Positions 33,800 to 46,400 of a stretch of 64,000 nt of DNA are shown in pieces. Each line of letters begins with the position of its first letter. The stretch's first letter is position 1. The DNA comes from Moniliophthora roreri (lineage: Eukaryota > Basidiomycota > Agaricomycetes > Agaricales > Marasmiaceae). Position numbers and translations under genes: made by a program. The stretch is taken from NCBI GenBank assembly GCA_001466705.2, contig LATX02000198.1, positions 124,001-188,000 of the forward strand, given 5' to 3'. The notes under the pieces are model-generated. The model ran no database searches. It saw nothing but the letters and a program-made list of their open reading frames with translations, and had not been told where the DNA came from.

Positions 33800-36106
33800 T
33801 GTATACCAAAATGGGGAGTATTAACCGAAGAATGTTGATTGCGACAGAGATGACGGCGACGTGGGGTGGAAGAGGAGATGTGGGAACGTGCGTGATTTTA
33901 ATAGTGTAGGCAGGTCACGGCGGGCATTGTGTTCACGAGCCGCTTAATGGGTTTGAGAAGATGCTGAAGTCGTTCTTGCAACGTAACGGGGAAACGGAAG
34001 TGGTGGTCGCATGAGCCAGGTTGTTTGGGATGACAGTGCTATATTATTGATTGCCAACCGTGAAGTATAGGTTAGAAACCGAATACGGGTCAGGCTAAGG
34101 GTTCTCACTGACGACCTTCCATACTATCCGCATCAGCATCGAGGCCAAGGGAAGCAGCCTGATCCTTCCAACTCCCAGCTACCTGGAAAACTCATCCAAC
34201 GAGGGTGATGTGGCTGCCCAGAACCTAAACGAACGTATTCCTCACCGAGAAATGTTGGTGTCCAGAGATTGGATTTTGGGTCCACTCTGACAAGCTCATT
34301 GCCAGGATCGATATCAAATAATGTATATTCTTGGCTCCTAAAGCGTTGCGGCATACGAGGAAAGGATGAGGGATACAGAGATACGCGGCGAGCATTCAGC
34401 TCCGCTGAGCACATGTGGGCAAGGCCGAGTGTCCGGCTTGGGCGTTGCCTCAGTATCCTGAAGTCCGACGTTCCTATGTAGTACTTGCGTTTGCTGACGG
34501 TGAAAGTAGTAAGCTGAGAGCGGGATAGACATGATTGGCAACGTGGCTGTTAGTTTCACGTGGGAAGGTCGGTCAAGCGGGGCTGAGGCCGATCGACATT
34601 GCGCAAAAAAGTGATTTAAGGGATGCGGATTTCCGTGGTAAAAAAAAATAGGTATGAAAGAGAAGAGACTTGAAGCTGCAGCCAAAATGTAACATACCAG
34701 CATAATAGCTTAGAAACTCCACTATGCCCAGTCTCAATCCTTCATCTAGTCTCTACGGATCCGAATATCGGCAACAAGTACTCCGGAGCCTAGCCGCCGC
34801 GTTCAGATGGGCTCTTTTTTTCTCCCCCAAAATCGCGTATCTCCAAGAGGCGAACGAATCCATTTCAACTGTGTCCAGGAGTTCCATAACCGATAGCAAT
34901 ATCATGGAAGAATCTATAGGGTCCAAAATGAGAACGAATATGATCCAAGGCGTGAGTAAACGCATCGGTTCGTGCGAGGGTCTATTTGAACGGAAACTCG
35001 TTAATTTTACCAGGTTTTGAGATGAGATTTCCAGCCGAGGGACAAGAGTGTGCTTGACCAAAGTGGAATAGGAAAAGCTGCTAGTAGCTGGGCGTCGCCA
35101 TGATGGAAGTCAGAGAGCAAGCCGGCCCACGTGGTATTTTCCATCTTTGCTCGTTATCGTCATCATCGGCAACGACGCACGTTGCTCGGCAGAGTCGCTT
35201 TCACAATTTTCAGAGGGACTCGGAATATCCAGGCTTTCAGAGAATATGCGCCTCAGGTATTTACTGTAAACTTTCTATCTTACTGAATAAATTGAAGCTC
35301 AGGCATTCAGCGGTTTGGGCTGTGTGCCCCTCACTATGAGCAGCGAGCTACTAGGGTATTTCGATTGATTCGGATGGCCACGCGTCACAGGGCTCATATT
35401 TTCGGATGGTCACAGGTCACGGAGGGTCCATCCGAATAGGCTCGGACTGTGACCACCAAAAAAACTTCCAAATTTGGCAGTTTTGGGCTGATTTTGGGCG
35501 CTAAAATCCGAAAAATCTTCGGCGGTCACGGATCGCCAGGCCTCCATCCGAATGGTTGAGTCCGGATGGACAAGTCACAGGTCACAGGCCATCCGAATCA
35601 ATCGAAATACCCCAGTATCATCCCTTTCGTGTTTGAGAATCTCCCGATGCAAGACGTATTCCTACCGGAGTCAAGGGCTTTGTTCCGGCTAGAACGATAA
35701 CTTGTCCATTTGCTCATTCAGTTTCATAATGTTCTGATAGCATTTCCAGCAACTATCGCACTACAGAATTTAGCTCAAGGAATAGATAGGCTTTACGCGT
35801 ATGTACAGAAGCATTCAGCGCTAGGGTCGATACCATCAGATACATACTTGTACAGCATAATTCAAGCGGAATATACTTCGAATAAAACGGAAAAGTATTG
35901 ACAAATGTTGAAGTGGAATGAAATGTGGTGCAACGCGTTCGAGTCCAGATTTTATTACTCCTTCACGTATTTGCCGCGTGTATATGCATTCGTAATCAAT
36001 GGTACAATTATAGTTTACAAAATGTTGTTCCATCCATTCCCATTCCTATATTTGTTGTATCATGATAAATTCGTAAAGGCCAGAAGCATGCTTTCATCGC
36101 TCAACG
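33800..36106. other. 2.3 kb with no confident gene
   Basis: Contains a TIR element at 35354-35613. A minus-strand frame at 34133-34414 (QEYTLFDIDPGNELVRVDPK, NLWTPTFLGEEYVRLGSG) is mildly coding-like but has no supported start or family. Nothing else is recognised. Confidence 0.4.
35354..35613 (+). mobile_element. TIR element (MITE), GGGTATTTCGATTGATTCGG family, copy 1
   Basis: A 260-bp segment has near-perfect terminal inverted repeats of about 26 bp (GGGTATTTCGATTGATTCGG ... CCGAATCAATCGAAATACCC). The interior has repeated GGTCACAGGTCAC and CATCCGAAT motifs and no coding capacity. A more diverged copy in the other orientation lies at 45067-45292. No clear target duplication. Confidence 0.8.
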
Positions 36107-38730
36107 TTAAGCATACCACCACATTGTGGTGATCCCCACAGGGAAGATATAAGACGCCTGGAACCGAGCACAACGGTCAATATTCAACACATTCACGGCA
36201 TAATCATGAAAAGACAGACCTGCATACCACGGAAATTGATAGTGGCTTTAACTGGAACAGGGTTCCATCCATTGGAGCCGCCATCATTCCCTAAAACGAA
36301 TCATCAGCTTCAACATTCTCGAAGCTGAGTGAACAACAATCCCACAATTCATTACAACCAGCGAATACCTCGACGGTTCACCTGAACCCGACCTATCCGT
36401 CACAAACGCACCGACTCTAACAGCCCATCCAAGCGATCCGCTAAGACTAACTCCAAGACGCTTAGCGGAAGGACCTCCAGGATCCTTCGGAATAGTAGCT
36501 TTGGCTACGTGTGCCATAGAGATGAATTCTTGGTTATAGCTGTAGCTGCCATCGCTGTTTACATTGACGAGGGCTCTGCAGGGAGGCTGACAGCTATTTG
36601 AGCCGGGAAGCTTTGGATTACCGTTTCCGTCTAGAGCGATGTTCCACATTAAGCCCTATAGGAAATGCACTCAATAACGATCCGGAAGGAGTAGTAACCA
36701 TAATTTTGACTCACAGATTTCGAATAATGATCCAGACTTCCAATCCAACTGTATAGACTATATCAGTGTGAATCTTCGTCATTAAGCCAGAATATCTTAC
36801 AGGTTATCAATATACCACTAATAAATCCGTCAGAGCTGTTTTAACATGTCGACGAGAATACTATAAAACATACCTTCATATCCGACCACCAGTCAGATCC
36901 GACAGTCCCCGCACATTCGGTAAAGTAGATTGACTGTAAATGAAGGTTATTGCAATAAAATAAATTAAAGATATAGAGTTACCTTGGAAGGAAAGGCTTG
37001 GTGGAATGCATCTTGATTTGCCACGGAACCTTCGTAGCAGTGGAAGCTTTTAAAACAGGAATGAGTATGTATTTTGTATCCAATGGGAATCAGTGATTTA
37101 CCCTACACCATCGAACGCACTCCCATAGCTTTGCATCTGAAGAGGAAGATGAGTACCGCACAGCTGGTGTATATGCAACTTGGATTCACTAACTAAAGAT
37201 ACAGGGTAATCCCCGGCATAAACCCAATTATGCTGTACATTTACAAGTTCATTAGCATAAATAGTATGATAAGGCAACAACGAACCTCAAAGCCAATGAT
37301 TTTGACACCGCTGAGACCGTTACTGTTCAGCTTATCACGCAGCGACATGCCGATTTGACCTTCCATCGATGGAGTCATCGTACAAGTAGGGTATGTTGGA
37401 TTGTCGTTCTGAGGTTCGTTCTGAACTGGCTGATGAGCTCGCATTCATGAATAGATATAAGAGATGATGCGTACCTGAATTGAGATGGCGTAGAGAGGAA
37501 AACCCATTCTTTGGAAAGCTTGAGCTGCTTTCAAGAGGTACGTAGAGTCTAAGAGATGAGGATAAGTAATGAGTTGTAGCTATGTCGGAAAAATAATCTT
37601 TCGGCTTATAAACCCCATTCTTCGGTTATATCGGCCTATAAGCGCTTGTAGTGGCTTTGCCTTTTCTTATGGACCTTACGGAGGAGCCCTGTAAGAAGCT
37701 GATAAGCGCCCATCAGAAAAGGCAAAGCCACTGCAAGCGCTTATAGGCCGTATACAACCGAAACATAGGATTTATAAGCCGAAAAATCATCTTTCCGACA
37801 GACGATAAAGGGGACTGACAGTATTGCACCATGTTTGACTTTAGCGTCCCTCCTTTCATTGAACCATTGTCCTTCATCCATGCAGGCTAAACGGTACCAA
37901 GTAAATATATGAGAATCCGGCCTCTCGCAAGCTAGACCTACCGGCGACCATGGCAGTATGTGAATCTTTGAAGAAAGTCATTAGCAATGCTAACATCGTA
38001 GTACTTCGATTCACACCTTGACCCTCGGGTTTACGGAATAAATATCCTTCAAGATGCTGAACAGGTACGATGGTGCACGATTTATGTCAAATTGTGAAAA
38101 CGAGGTATCATCCGAGTTATCGTCCAAGCTATAAACTATCCCGCATATGAGCATGGTGTGCATGCATGAACCTAGAAGTGTACGTCACCAGATGCCGAAA
38201 AATCGGATGCCCCGATCGGAACTCGCACATAACTGAGCCCAGCCGCATTAGCACCGTCGGTCGTATCGAACATGTAGCGCAAGAGGTTCCAGTAATTGTT
38301 TGAATTTCGGGACTTTATGGATCGGGTTAGATGCGATGGAAATGAAGCGAGTAAAGGTACCTTTAGGTTATTTAATGTCAACGCCGCCGAGTCAGCTGAG
38401 AACAGGTAGAGTGTGAGCTTCATTTGATTACTGTATCAGATAACATACTGAGGGTCCCTCCGAACCCAGCAATCTCCTGCGCAACGGAGCCATCATCTAC
38501 ACGTATAGTCAGGTCAGAAGACGATCCTGACGATCCAAAGTTGATGGGACTCGAAGGCGGTGACGAAGTGAATAACTTCGAGCGGTCCCAAGTGGTTTGC
38601 CACTGGCGATGCAAGTGAGATAGATACTGGCATGGATGAGGAATATACACACCACATCGTATATCTGCTGTCCAGCAGATAGACCACAGCATGCAGAAAA
38701 TGCAAGGAGAGTAGGAATGAGCGACCGCAT
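36107..38730 (-). CDS. Secreted glycoside hydrolase family 30 (beta-1,6-glucanase type)
   Basis: An extracellular retaining glycosidase of GH30, probably acting on beta-1,6-glucan of fungal walls. The signal peptide is MRSLIPTLLAFSACCGLSAG. Family landmarks: VWQTTWDRSKLF, QEIAGFGGTL, LSYVRVPIGASDFS, VPWSPPAWMKDNGSMKGG, LYAISIQNEPQNDNPTYPTC (acid/base Glu in NEP), VGFHCYEGSV, IYFTECAGT (nucleophile Glu) and SGLMWNIALDGNGNPKLPG. The C-terminal beta domain has VPVKATINFRGMQASYIFPV and ends TMWWYA. The last exon (stop 36107-36109) is needed for the WWYA end. Many short introns interrupt it. One (37549-37819) contains a 218-bp hairpin element; without it the intron is 53 nt. Substrate choice between glucan and glucosylceramide is not proven by sequence. 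Confidence 0.88.
37583..37800 (+). mobile_element. Hairpin TIR element inside a GH30 intron
   Basis: A 218-bp element is almost entirely two inverted arms, TGTCGGAAA...TTTCGGCTTATAA and CTATAAGCGCTTG...GGCTTTGCCTTTTCT against their reverse complements, around a loop near 37,670-37,700. The ends are TGTCGGAAA/TTTCCGACA. It lies within a GH30 intron, clear of both splice sites. No clear target duplication. Confidence 0.8.
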
Positions 38731-39950
38731 CCTGTCTGGAGCTTCATGGTAGAACTTACAACGTTTTCATTTATAGCTCTTCTTCCAGATACAATACTTC
38801 CTTCCGCATTCATCCATCGACAGTATTTTCGCCTCTCCTTCACCTTTCCAGCGAATCGTACCAAGATCCAGGCCCGTTCCGCGCGGTGTACGGGTGTGTC
38901 TCCGAAGAGGATTCAACACCGCAGAAAACAAGATAGGGATATCGGAAACCTTATTTCTTTACAGGTAAGCACGGAGAGCAACTCACATGTCCATTTTCAG
39001 AGCGCCTAAGTCAACATAAGAGGAAATCGACGGTAGTTTGCTCTCTCCTTTCTATGCTCCGAGAGTGGGCGCGCAAGGTCAGGCGTTGTGTGCATGATGA
39101 CGTGCCTAATGGGTACAGCAAGTCCACACGATATCGACGGATTAGAGTTTGTGGCATTTGCAATTGCCTCAAGGCCAACTTGTCAGTTGTCGTAACATGT
39201 TGAGGTGGCTGAGCGGGATGTCACATAATGCACGCTACAGATCACTCGGCATCTGATAAGGTGTTCAGGCATCTCGGCGATAAATGCCTCGTTCAGAGCT
39301 CTAAGAGCGAAAGCTCCGTGTACCTTTCTGAAAAGGGATGAGTTATTTGAATGTACCCATATGCATAACCTGCTTACAATGGGATAGCCCCTGCTGAGAT
39401 TCGTCACATTGGAGTTCCGAACTGTGGATAAAATTATGGAAATGAACTGAAGTCCTCGTGACTTCATATGGGGTGGTTTGGGTGAGCTCGGGACCGTAGC
39501 GAAAGTTTCATCTACGGCCCATTACTATTATGTAGTACGCAGAGACCTTTGGTTGTGAAGTGGTGGTGATGGTGCCTCGGAAGAGCTTCTGGCAAAGCAG
39601 CTATATTGAGATTGCTGGGACGAGGACCGTCCGGCGTCCAGTGATCCTTTGTGCACGGATTATGTTGGCTAAATTTTGCAATTGACCCCGAGACATTATG
39701 TTGCCACTCAGGCAGTTACCGCATGATATAGAGCGGAATATGTGGCATTTTGGGTCCTCCGGAAGCGTTAGAGTAGTGTAATCTGGAGGCAAAGTTGGCG
39801 GACATGGCCGCTAAAGGCAAGACCTACAGTAGCCTGCGCACGTGGCCTTGTGTGGTTACAGTCACGGGTTGCGCGGCGCGCGTTCAATGTTCAATCTTAG
39901 TACGAGTATCATAGAAAAAGGTTATTGTACATAATTAGTTCTTACCATCA
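38731..39950. other. Intergenic, no gene seen
   Basis: Upstream region of the GH30 gene and downstream flank of the annexin gene. Frames are short, without motifs. Confidence 0.5.
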
Positions 39951-41885
39951 CTAACCGGTGATCAATGCTAAAAGAATCTTCTTCTGATCACCACTCGTTT
40001 CTCCATCGACTCGTTTTTCTAGAGTCTTCTTGTACTTTCTCTGATACGCATCTTTAACTGCCTGGAATCTCTGTCTGTCCCAATGACCGCGCACCACCCT
40101 GTCAATTCGTTAGAAGCTAGTCCTATATACCTGAGACGGCCAAACACACCTCCAGCCCAACTGCTTATCTTTCGTTCCGAATCCTTTCATGGAGGCTTCA
40201 AGTAACTTAGCATCTCGCCAGACACCGGCATTCTGACTAGTGATGCCATGCTTTGGCCTCGGTTTGGCGCCCCCAACGAGATAAAGCAATGTGAATTGCA
40301 TATGACCCGAGCTGCGATCGTGACGATGAGCAGAATATCATTTAAAGAAAGAGAGGAACGTGCAATTCAGATTTGATCACCTTCGTCAGTGATTTCTTGT
40401 GTTTCTTTGGGTATGCTTCACATCTGACAAGAATACGATAAGCAAAGCAGGAAGAACGATGCACTTATAGTGAACTTACATTGCAGCGAGATGTGGACGC
40501 GAACGATTGACGATGACTTCGCAAAACGCGATCTGTAATCAAATTGTTCGATCTGGCACCGACCTTGAAGAAATCAGAGCGCACCTCGTCAGTACCGATC
40601 TTACCCTGTCCGGCCTTGTAAAGGGACTGTACGTCTGATTCGACAAGTGCATGGTCTACCGGGGCGTTGTCTGGTGGTCTGTTGTTTGCCAGAATCATCG
40701 TGTAGACTGCAGTCGATCTATTAAGCATTGTGATAGACCTGGGGAAGGAAATGACATACGCCGCTCAGTCTTCATACTCAAGTCTGACTTAACCGCAGAT
40801 TCGAGACTTCTGTGATACCGGATCTGATACGCCATCGCAAGAAGGTTAAGATCGGAAGGTGTACGATCCGCGATTACTTCGGTGAGAAGAGTTTCGTTCG
40901 TTCTATGTTTAATATTTAATAAGTGTTATCAGGGACATTCGCAGGGCAAACGAGCTAAACGTACCCAAAACCGTTTAAAGCTTGTTGAACCAGATCGACA
41001 TCGTACCACAGTGGACCAAGTACAGTTCCGCGAAGGACGTCCCTACGATGTATGATGAAGATATCATAACGCTTCAGAAACTGTGATTACTCACCGGAAA
41101 TGTCCACTCGTTTCTTTCTCGATCACAGATACCAAGTCCTTTCCACTCTTAGCCCTGAATGCTGATGAGAGAACAGCCATCTTCATGGAATCAAGGGGTG
41201 CGAGAGTCGAGATTACTAAAACCGATAAGAAAAAGTCGATTCTGTAAAGAACGGGATACTCACAAAGTGATTCCTTTGTCCCGAACCCTTTCGTTGCCTT
41301 TCTGACTGCTTCGTAATCACTCGTAGGGTCATATCCTCCAGCTGGTGGTGGCGGTTGGTGAGGATTCTGGGGATCTGGTGTCGGAACTGCCGTGTTGAGA
41401 TAGTACGAGATGGGAGGCGCTTGACTAGGAGGATGTATGTTTGGAGGGGTAAAGCCTTGATTCATCGAAGGTGGTGGTCCTTGGGGCGGCGGATAGTAAC
41501 CAGCAGGAGGCTGTTGGTAATAAGCATTAGGTTGTGCAGAAGGGGGGTGATACAATGGGCTCTGTTTCACAATTGGACATCTGAATTCAAGATTGGTTCA
41601 GACAACAAAAGATACGTACATATCCGGAGCCTGAGTGTGGTGCATGAGGATGACCAGGAGGTGGACCGGGAGGAGGCGGGTAATACGGTTGCTGTGTGCC
41701 TGGATACGATTGCATAGGGACTGGTGGCGGCCCTGATGGAGGCTGCAGATCAATCAGATTGTGAATGATTCACATCGAGTCAATCGGGGCACACTTACCG
41801 GACCTGCAGGTGGTTGATACCCTGGATTATAGCTGTATCCGCTCTGGGGTGATTGGCCTGGATATTGGGGCTGGTAGTATGGCAT
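39951..41885 (-). CDS. Annexin with Pro/Gly/Tyr-rich N-terminus
   Basis: A calcium-dependent phospholipid-binding protein of the cytosol/membrane interface. The N-terminal ~150 residues are Pro/Gly/Tyr/Gln-rich (MPYYQPQYPGQSPQSGYSYN; YYPPPQGPP repeats), as in annexin A7/A11. Four annexin repeats follow. Repeat 1 contains RKATKGFGTKESLLISTLAP and GHFRDVLRG; repeat 2 LVQQALNGFGTNETLLTEVI; repeat 3 LYKAGQGKIGTDEVRFCEVI and SGHMQFTLLYLV; repeat 4 LLEASMKGFGTKDKQLGWRV and SGDQKKILLALITG at the stop. The K-G-x-G-T type calcium loops are conserved in most repeats. It is multi-exon, with introns near 41,220-41,270 and 41,570-41,620 among others. The start was chosen at 41885, the first ATG before the Pro-rich exon. 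No defect seen. Confidence 0.9.
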
Positions 41886-42147
41886 GACGAAAGGAGACTT
41901 CAAAGATGCTGCGCAACTGTCGTGCTTTTATACAAAACAGCTGTTAAGCTGTATAAGCACAATGGCAGTGCAAAAGCAAAGAGTCGAGACACTGCACCGC
42001 ATCAATCACGATAATGCGGGCAGTGTCGCGTGGCTTTTTGGAAATCTTTTCCCACGCGAAGCCGTAAGCCTTAGGCCTTAGCGCTCAGCGCTCAGTACTT
42101 GCTCGCCAAGTAAAAAGTTTACTCATTTATACTATTGACAGCTAAAG

Positions 42148-44273
42148 TCACTGTAGCTCAAATATAGGCATCCCAAGCATCCTCGCGCATTCCGTCGTCT
42201 CTGGGTCAAACCCATTCATTTTATGGTACAAATTCAGATTATCTCTTTCGCGTCTCGTCACAAACCGTGGTCTGTATTCGCAGTGAAACGATACCCGAAT
42301 GGATTCGATGCGATTACTGTCACTTCCAGCGGGATCAGCGCTGCAGTAGATCACTGGCGTGCGCGAAAGCATTTGATGAACATCAAGCCCTCGATGGCAA
42401 GTTGACAGGAGCTCGATGAAGAGAAACCTGTCACAGCCTCGGTTCTGGGCAGCAATTGTGATACTGATGACGACTTTGACCGACTCAATCAGTTCTACCG
42501 AGATGTCAGTTCCCAACAAGAGTCACGGAGTGGAACAACTTACGCAGGGACGAGTATTCGATCGATGCAGCTGACTCGGTGACGTACAGAGCATCACACT
42601 GTGAAACGTATCCTAATTGAAGCAGTTGAAGATCTGCTTTCGACAGCTTGACTCGACAAGTAGCTGTAACCACAACGTCGTGATCTTGTGCCGGAATTTG
42701 AACTCTGCGGATTTGTTGAGTAATTCAGGAAACGTGATTTCTCAAACCGGGAGGTTTACCTTGTCCATCCTTTCCATTGACTTCTCTGCATTTGTACCAC
42801 CGTAGCCGGATAGTTACATTGCCACAATCGACCAGGAACAAGTTGTGGTTTCCAGCTTGTACGACAATAGACAGCCCGGGTTGTTGTCGGACACAAAAAT
42901 GCCGGTCCTATACACACATCGCCTTCTCGCTCTGATCCCGACTTTGGACTGATCATCGATGGTACGGACAAGCTGATAACCGACGAAAATCCCTTTTGGA
43001 GTGAGGTAGTTTTAGCCTCGACATTTGCTTCACATTTCAGAACTTGCGTACACTCCAGTGCAGACCGGAGAAATGAAATTTGAGGCATCAAAAAGTCCAT
43101 ATCGGCGGCTGAGGTGGAGGGCCCAATGCAGAGCATTCGATGGTCCACGCGAATCCAGAGGGATTCAATGAGTCGCTATAACAGACATTCAAACATGAAT
43201 GGAAAATGGAAGAACAAAAACACGCACGTTCTGATTCCAGGAGATACTTGAGGTGACTGTATCGTGACGTATGCTGTCGGTGGGAAGGATCATTGCACTA
43301 AGTGTCATTTGGATCGCAACAGGCTACCTCCAGTAGTTAGTAATACCAAAAAACGTCAGAGGATGATCATACAGGCCTATCTTCATACGGAATCATTGTG
43401 AATACAATATTCTCTTGTTTCTTCAAAGCTTCGGATAGCGGAATGAGGTCTAGAAGCGATGGTTAAGTATCAGTATGAACATTGAACATCCTAACTCACT
43501 TTCATGAAAAACTAGAGAAGGCAGAGAGGAGCGGTTGACTCCAAACAGTTGGGCAAAGTACGGAGGCCTGAATAAAGTGTGCGTTCAGTAATCATGACTT
43601 GAATACTCTGGGTTGTTTACCTGACCTTTGCCGGGAGAACAATAAAAAATCACGATGCCAAACCTGGGAACATCATGACACTGTAGCCATTTGAGCGCGG
43701 ACAAAAGTGTCTTTGCTTACCGACTGGGCGCCCGCTCCTTCATACTCAACTTGCAGAAATTCATTGGCAGATGACGTTCCGGAATGGTCGACGATGCGAA
43801 CTCGATTAAATGTCTTTGTGGCTTTAACAGACGTCGGAGAATTTGGGTGCGGAATGTCGACTTTTGATGGCGGAGCGACGTAACCTGTCCATCGTATAGA
43901 GCCACGACGGAGCTCCTGGAACTACTGGGGCTGTGTAGTCAGGTCGGTACTTTGGATAATAGCATCATGACCGACCTCTCCATATTCCATTTCACCTTCG
44001 GTACTGTCTGGAACACTCGTACTCTTCTCAGGGTCAACGTTTATGCCCTAGAATATTCCTTGAGCCAAAAAGGAAGGTAGGATAAATGGAGTAACTTGCT
44101 GTGAGTGATGGTCCTTGCTGGAAAACCATGTTTTGAGCGACATAGTTAATTTCCTGGTTCCCCGAGACGTTGTTGAAGCAGCCTCCTGTGATAGTAAAGC
44201 CTGATGCGTTACAAAGAAGCTTGGGGCTGGATTTCCGGTGTGATTTCGATCTGTAGAGTCGCCAGTTCACCAT
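42148..44273 (-). CDS. Uncharacterised basidiomycete protein with ITGGxFNNVxGN N-terminus
   Basis: Function unknown. The N-terminal exon has LLCNASGFTITGGCFNNVSG, a signature I know from large uncharacterised basidiomycete proteins, some of which carry NTPase domains; no P-loop is visible here. Later exons: GINVDPEKSTSVPDSTEG; FQELRRGSIRWTGYVAPPSK; VKATKTFNRVRIVDHSGTSS; PPYFAQLFGVNRSSLPSLVF followed by HENLIPLSEALKKQENIVF; VVQAGNHNLFLVDCGNVTIR; QDHDVVVTATCRVKLSKADL. The C-terminus is NGFDPETTECARMLGMPIFE then LQ. Many short introns lie between; some joins (around 43,050-43,400) are uncertain. A possible additional 5' exon (MNNR) lies near 44,460. Confidence 0.6.
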
Positions 44274-45066
44274 GAGTATGACTCGGGCTCAGATGGCAGA
44301 GAAGGAATATTCGGGGAGATTAAAGGACATATTCGAGGGCTTAAAAGAGGCAGTTTGGTCCTTCTCACGTCTGCCATGAACATGCAGGGATATCCAGATG
44401 GTGGCTGAGCAAGTGTCTCTGAGAAAATTGGAAATGGAAGGTGCACTCACCGATTATTCATGATTGACGACGAGCTGCGATGTCAGACTGCCAGGTTTTA
44501 CGCCTGGAAAGGGGTTTCTCCACGAGCTGGTGGCAATTATTTGAATTGAAAGAGACAGAAAAATCATGAAAGAACCCAGAGAAGGCTAGAGTAACTCGTG
44601 TATATGCGGATTTCTGTCGAATAGCTAGGGCCATCTGACGTCCGTGAACAGCCTAGACTGACTTTGGGGTACTTCTTTCAATTTATTACCGAGTCATATT
44701 CGAGTCATACACAGTACCAGGGCATGCGTGTCTGTGAGTTTCTTCACAAGGTACAAAGACTCCAGACTTGGGCCTTTGATCAGTTTAATTCCTATCCGAG
44801 TCCATCGTTTTTCGGAGCTTGGAGGTGAGAAAACCGCGGTAAGCCAATTGAGAAATTATAATGTCTTGAAGGCTCGACCGTGCGTATTGATGAGAGGTAA
44901 TGCCTGCAGCGTAGCAGATGCCGATGACTGAAAAAAGGTGGTCCTTGCTGACTCAGCGGTGGCTCTGAGTGCCGGGCCGGACATCTCGGACTACGCAAAG
45001 TGATGGCCCCGGATGACAGGATTTTTTTGCTCCGCAAAAATTACCTCCTCGCCCGTTTCCGTCCAC
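44274..45066. other. Intergenic, no gene seen
   Basis: Upstream region of the minus-strand gene. Only short frames without motifs. Confidence 0.45.
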
Positions 45067-45292
45067 CCAATAATACGAATGATTCGGATAGCCTGTAATT
45101 TGTGACCTATCCATCCGGGTTCAACAATTCGGATGAGGGCCTGGCGGTCTGTGACCGCCGAAAATTTTCGGACTTTAGCGCCCAAAATCAAGCCAAAACT
45201 GCCAAATTTGGGAGATTTCTGGCGGTCACAGTCCGACCTATTCGGATGGTCTCTCCGTGACCTGTGACCATCCGAATCAATCGAAATGCCCC
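45067..45292 (-). mobile_element. TIR element, GGGTATTTCGATTGATTCGG family, copy 2
   Basis: It aligns over its whole length with the reverse complement of 35354-35613 (shared CGCCCAAAATCA, AAACTGCCAAATTTGG, GGTCACAGTCCGA). The right terminus CCGAATCAATCGAAATGCCCC is well kept; the left one (AATACGAATGATTCGG) is eroded. No coding capacity. Confidence 0.75.
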
Positions 45293-45410
45293 AGTTTTTC
45301 TTGTACATGTAACTTTTATTCTTCAAGTTGTCCTAAAATTAACTTGAATACAGGATTATATGGGTGTTTGGACTGAAATTCGCGTGGTGCTTCGGCTGAA
45401 GGTTAATATC

Positions 45411-46400
45411 CGTTCAGCATACCATGTAGAACATTTTTCATTCTCCCCAGCTTTTCAACCCTGACACATTATAATATTCCCGCTACCTACCAAGGCCTTG
45501 ATCAATGATAATTGTCCCTTCCCTTTTGTGACCCGGCCTTTGGGACGAACAATAATTCACCCCCGGTGTGAATAATAAGTGGGAGATGAGGAGATACCAG
45601 CGATGCCTAATTCGGCAGTCATGCATTATGATGCACGGTCTAGGTCCTTTTCCACGGTTGCTTGCTACTTCCTTCTTTCACCTCCCTTCCACTTCCATTG
45701 AGCAATGTAGCATTGTATGGTGCGTATCCTATGTATTTAGATGTCTCCTGCATTCTGTGCTTACAGTGTATCATAGTGTCAGTAAATATCATCCATCACC
45801 GCATTATCATTTGTTCCGTTTTTCCAGTAGCGCCGAAGCGGTCCCTATTATCATTCTCACTCCTTGTCGGTTAATTATTCTCTGCACAGCCAACTGTAAC
45901 CTGTAAATGTACTCTTTATAATTATTCAACGACTGCATTCATTTTAATTGCACTGACTAGTGCTCATTATTATTTTTCACCTAGCCTTAGTGTTTATCAT
46001 TCTCCCCTGTCGCTGGTGCGTTCAGTACCATTTATAATTTGTCAAAGCTTGGACTCATTATCATTCTCCTACAACTGCAGCCTGCTCATATAATTGCACC
46101 CTGAAAGCCCACTACGCTACTTTGAGACTACCAGTGACGATGGAACCCATGGTCAATACCTGAGCCATTTCCAGCACTATTTGAATAGCCAAATTATCAC
46201 TAATCAGCGCTCAGACCAATTATCATACTCCCTGTGTCATCAATCTTGACGAACTGATGGGGTGAGTGCACATTATAATTCTCCGGCACTCATACTCATT
46301 TTAATATTTCCCTAGCTCCTACCTGTTGATAAGAATTATTATTCTCCAGCGCTCAAAACGATTATCATTACCTTGCGTGGTTAATCTTGACGAATTGACA
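45411..46400 (+). repeat. Dispersed ~1 kb repeat, copy A
   Basis: Starts GTTCAGCATACCATGTAGAA and is about 85-90 percent like 49718-50706 by eye. It includes ACCAAGGCCTTGATCAATGA, the GTCATGCATTATGATGCA region and many CATTATCATTCTCC-like subrepeats. It has no long frame. The two copies are in the same orientation, but the right ends differ, so they are not a clean LTR pair. Confidence 0.75.

Noticed and set aside
34338..34703. 121-codon minus-strand ORF starting with a hydrophobic stretch
   Set aside because: It resembles a signal peptide only by chance; no downstream domain, no splice support, and no conserved motif.
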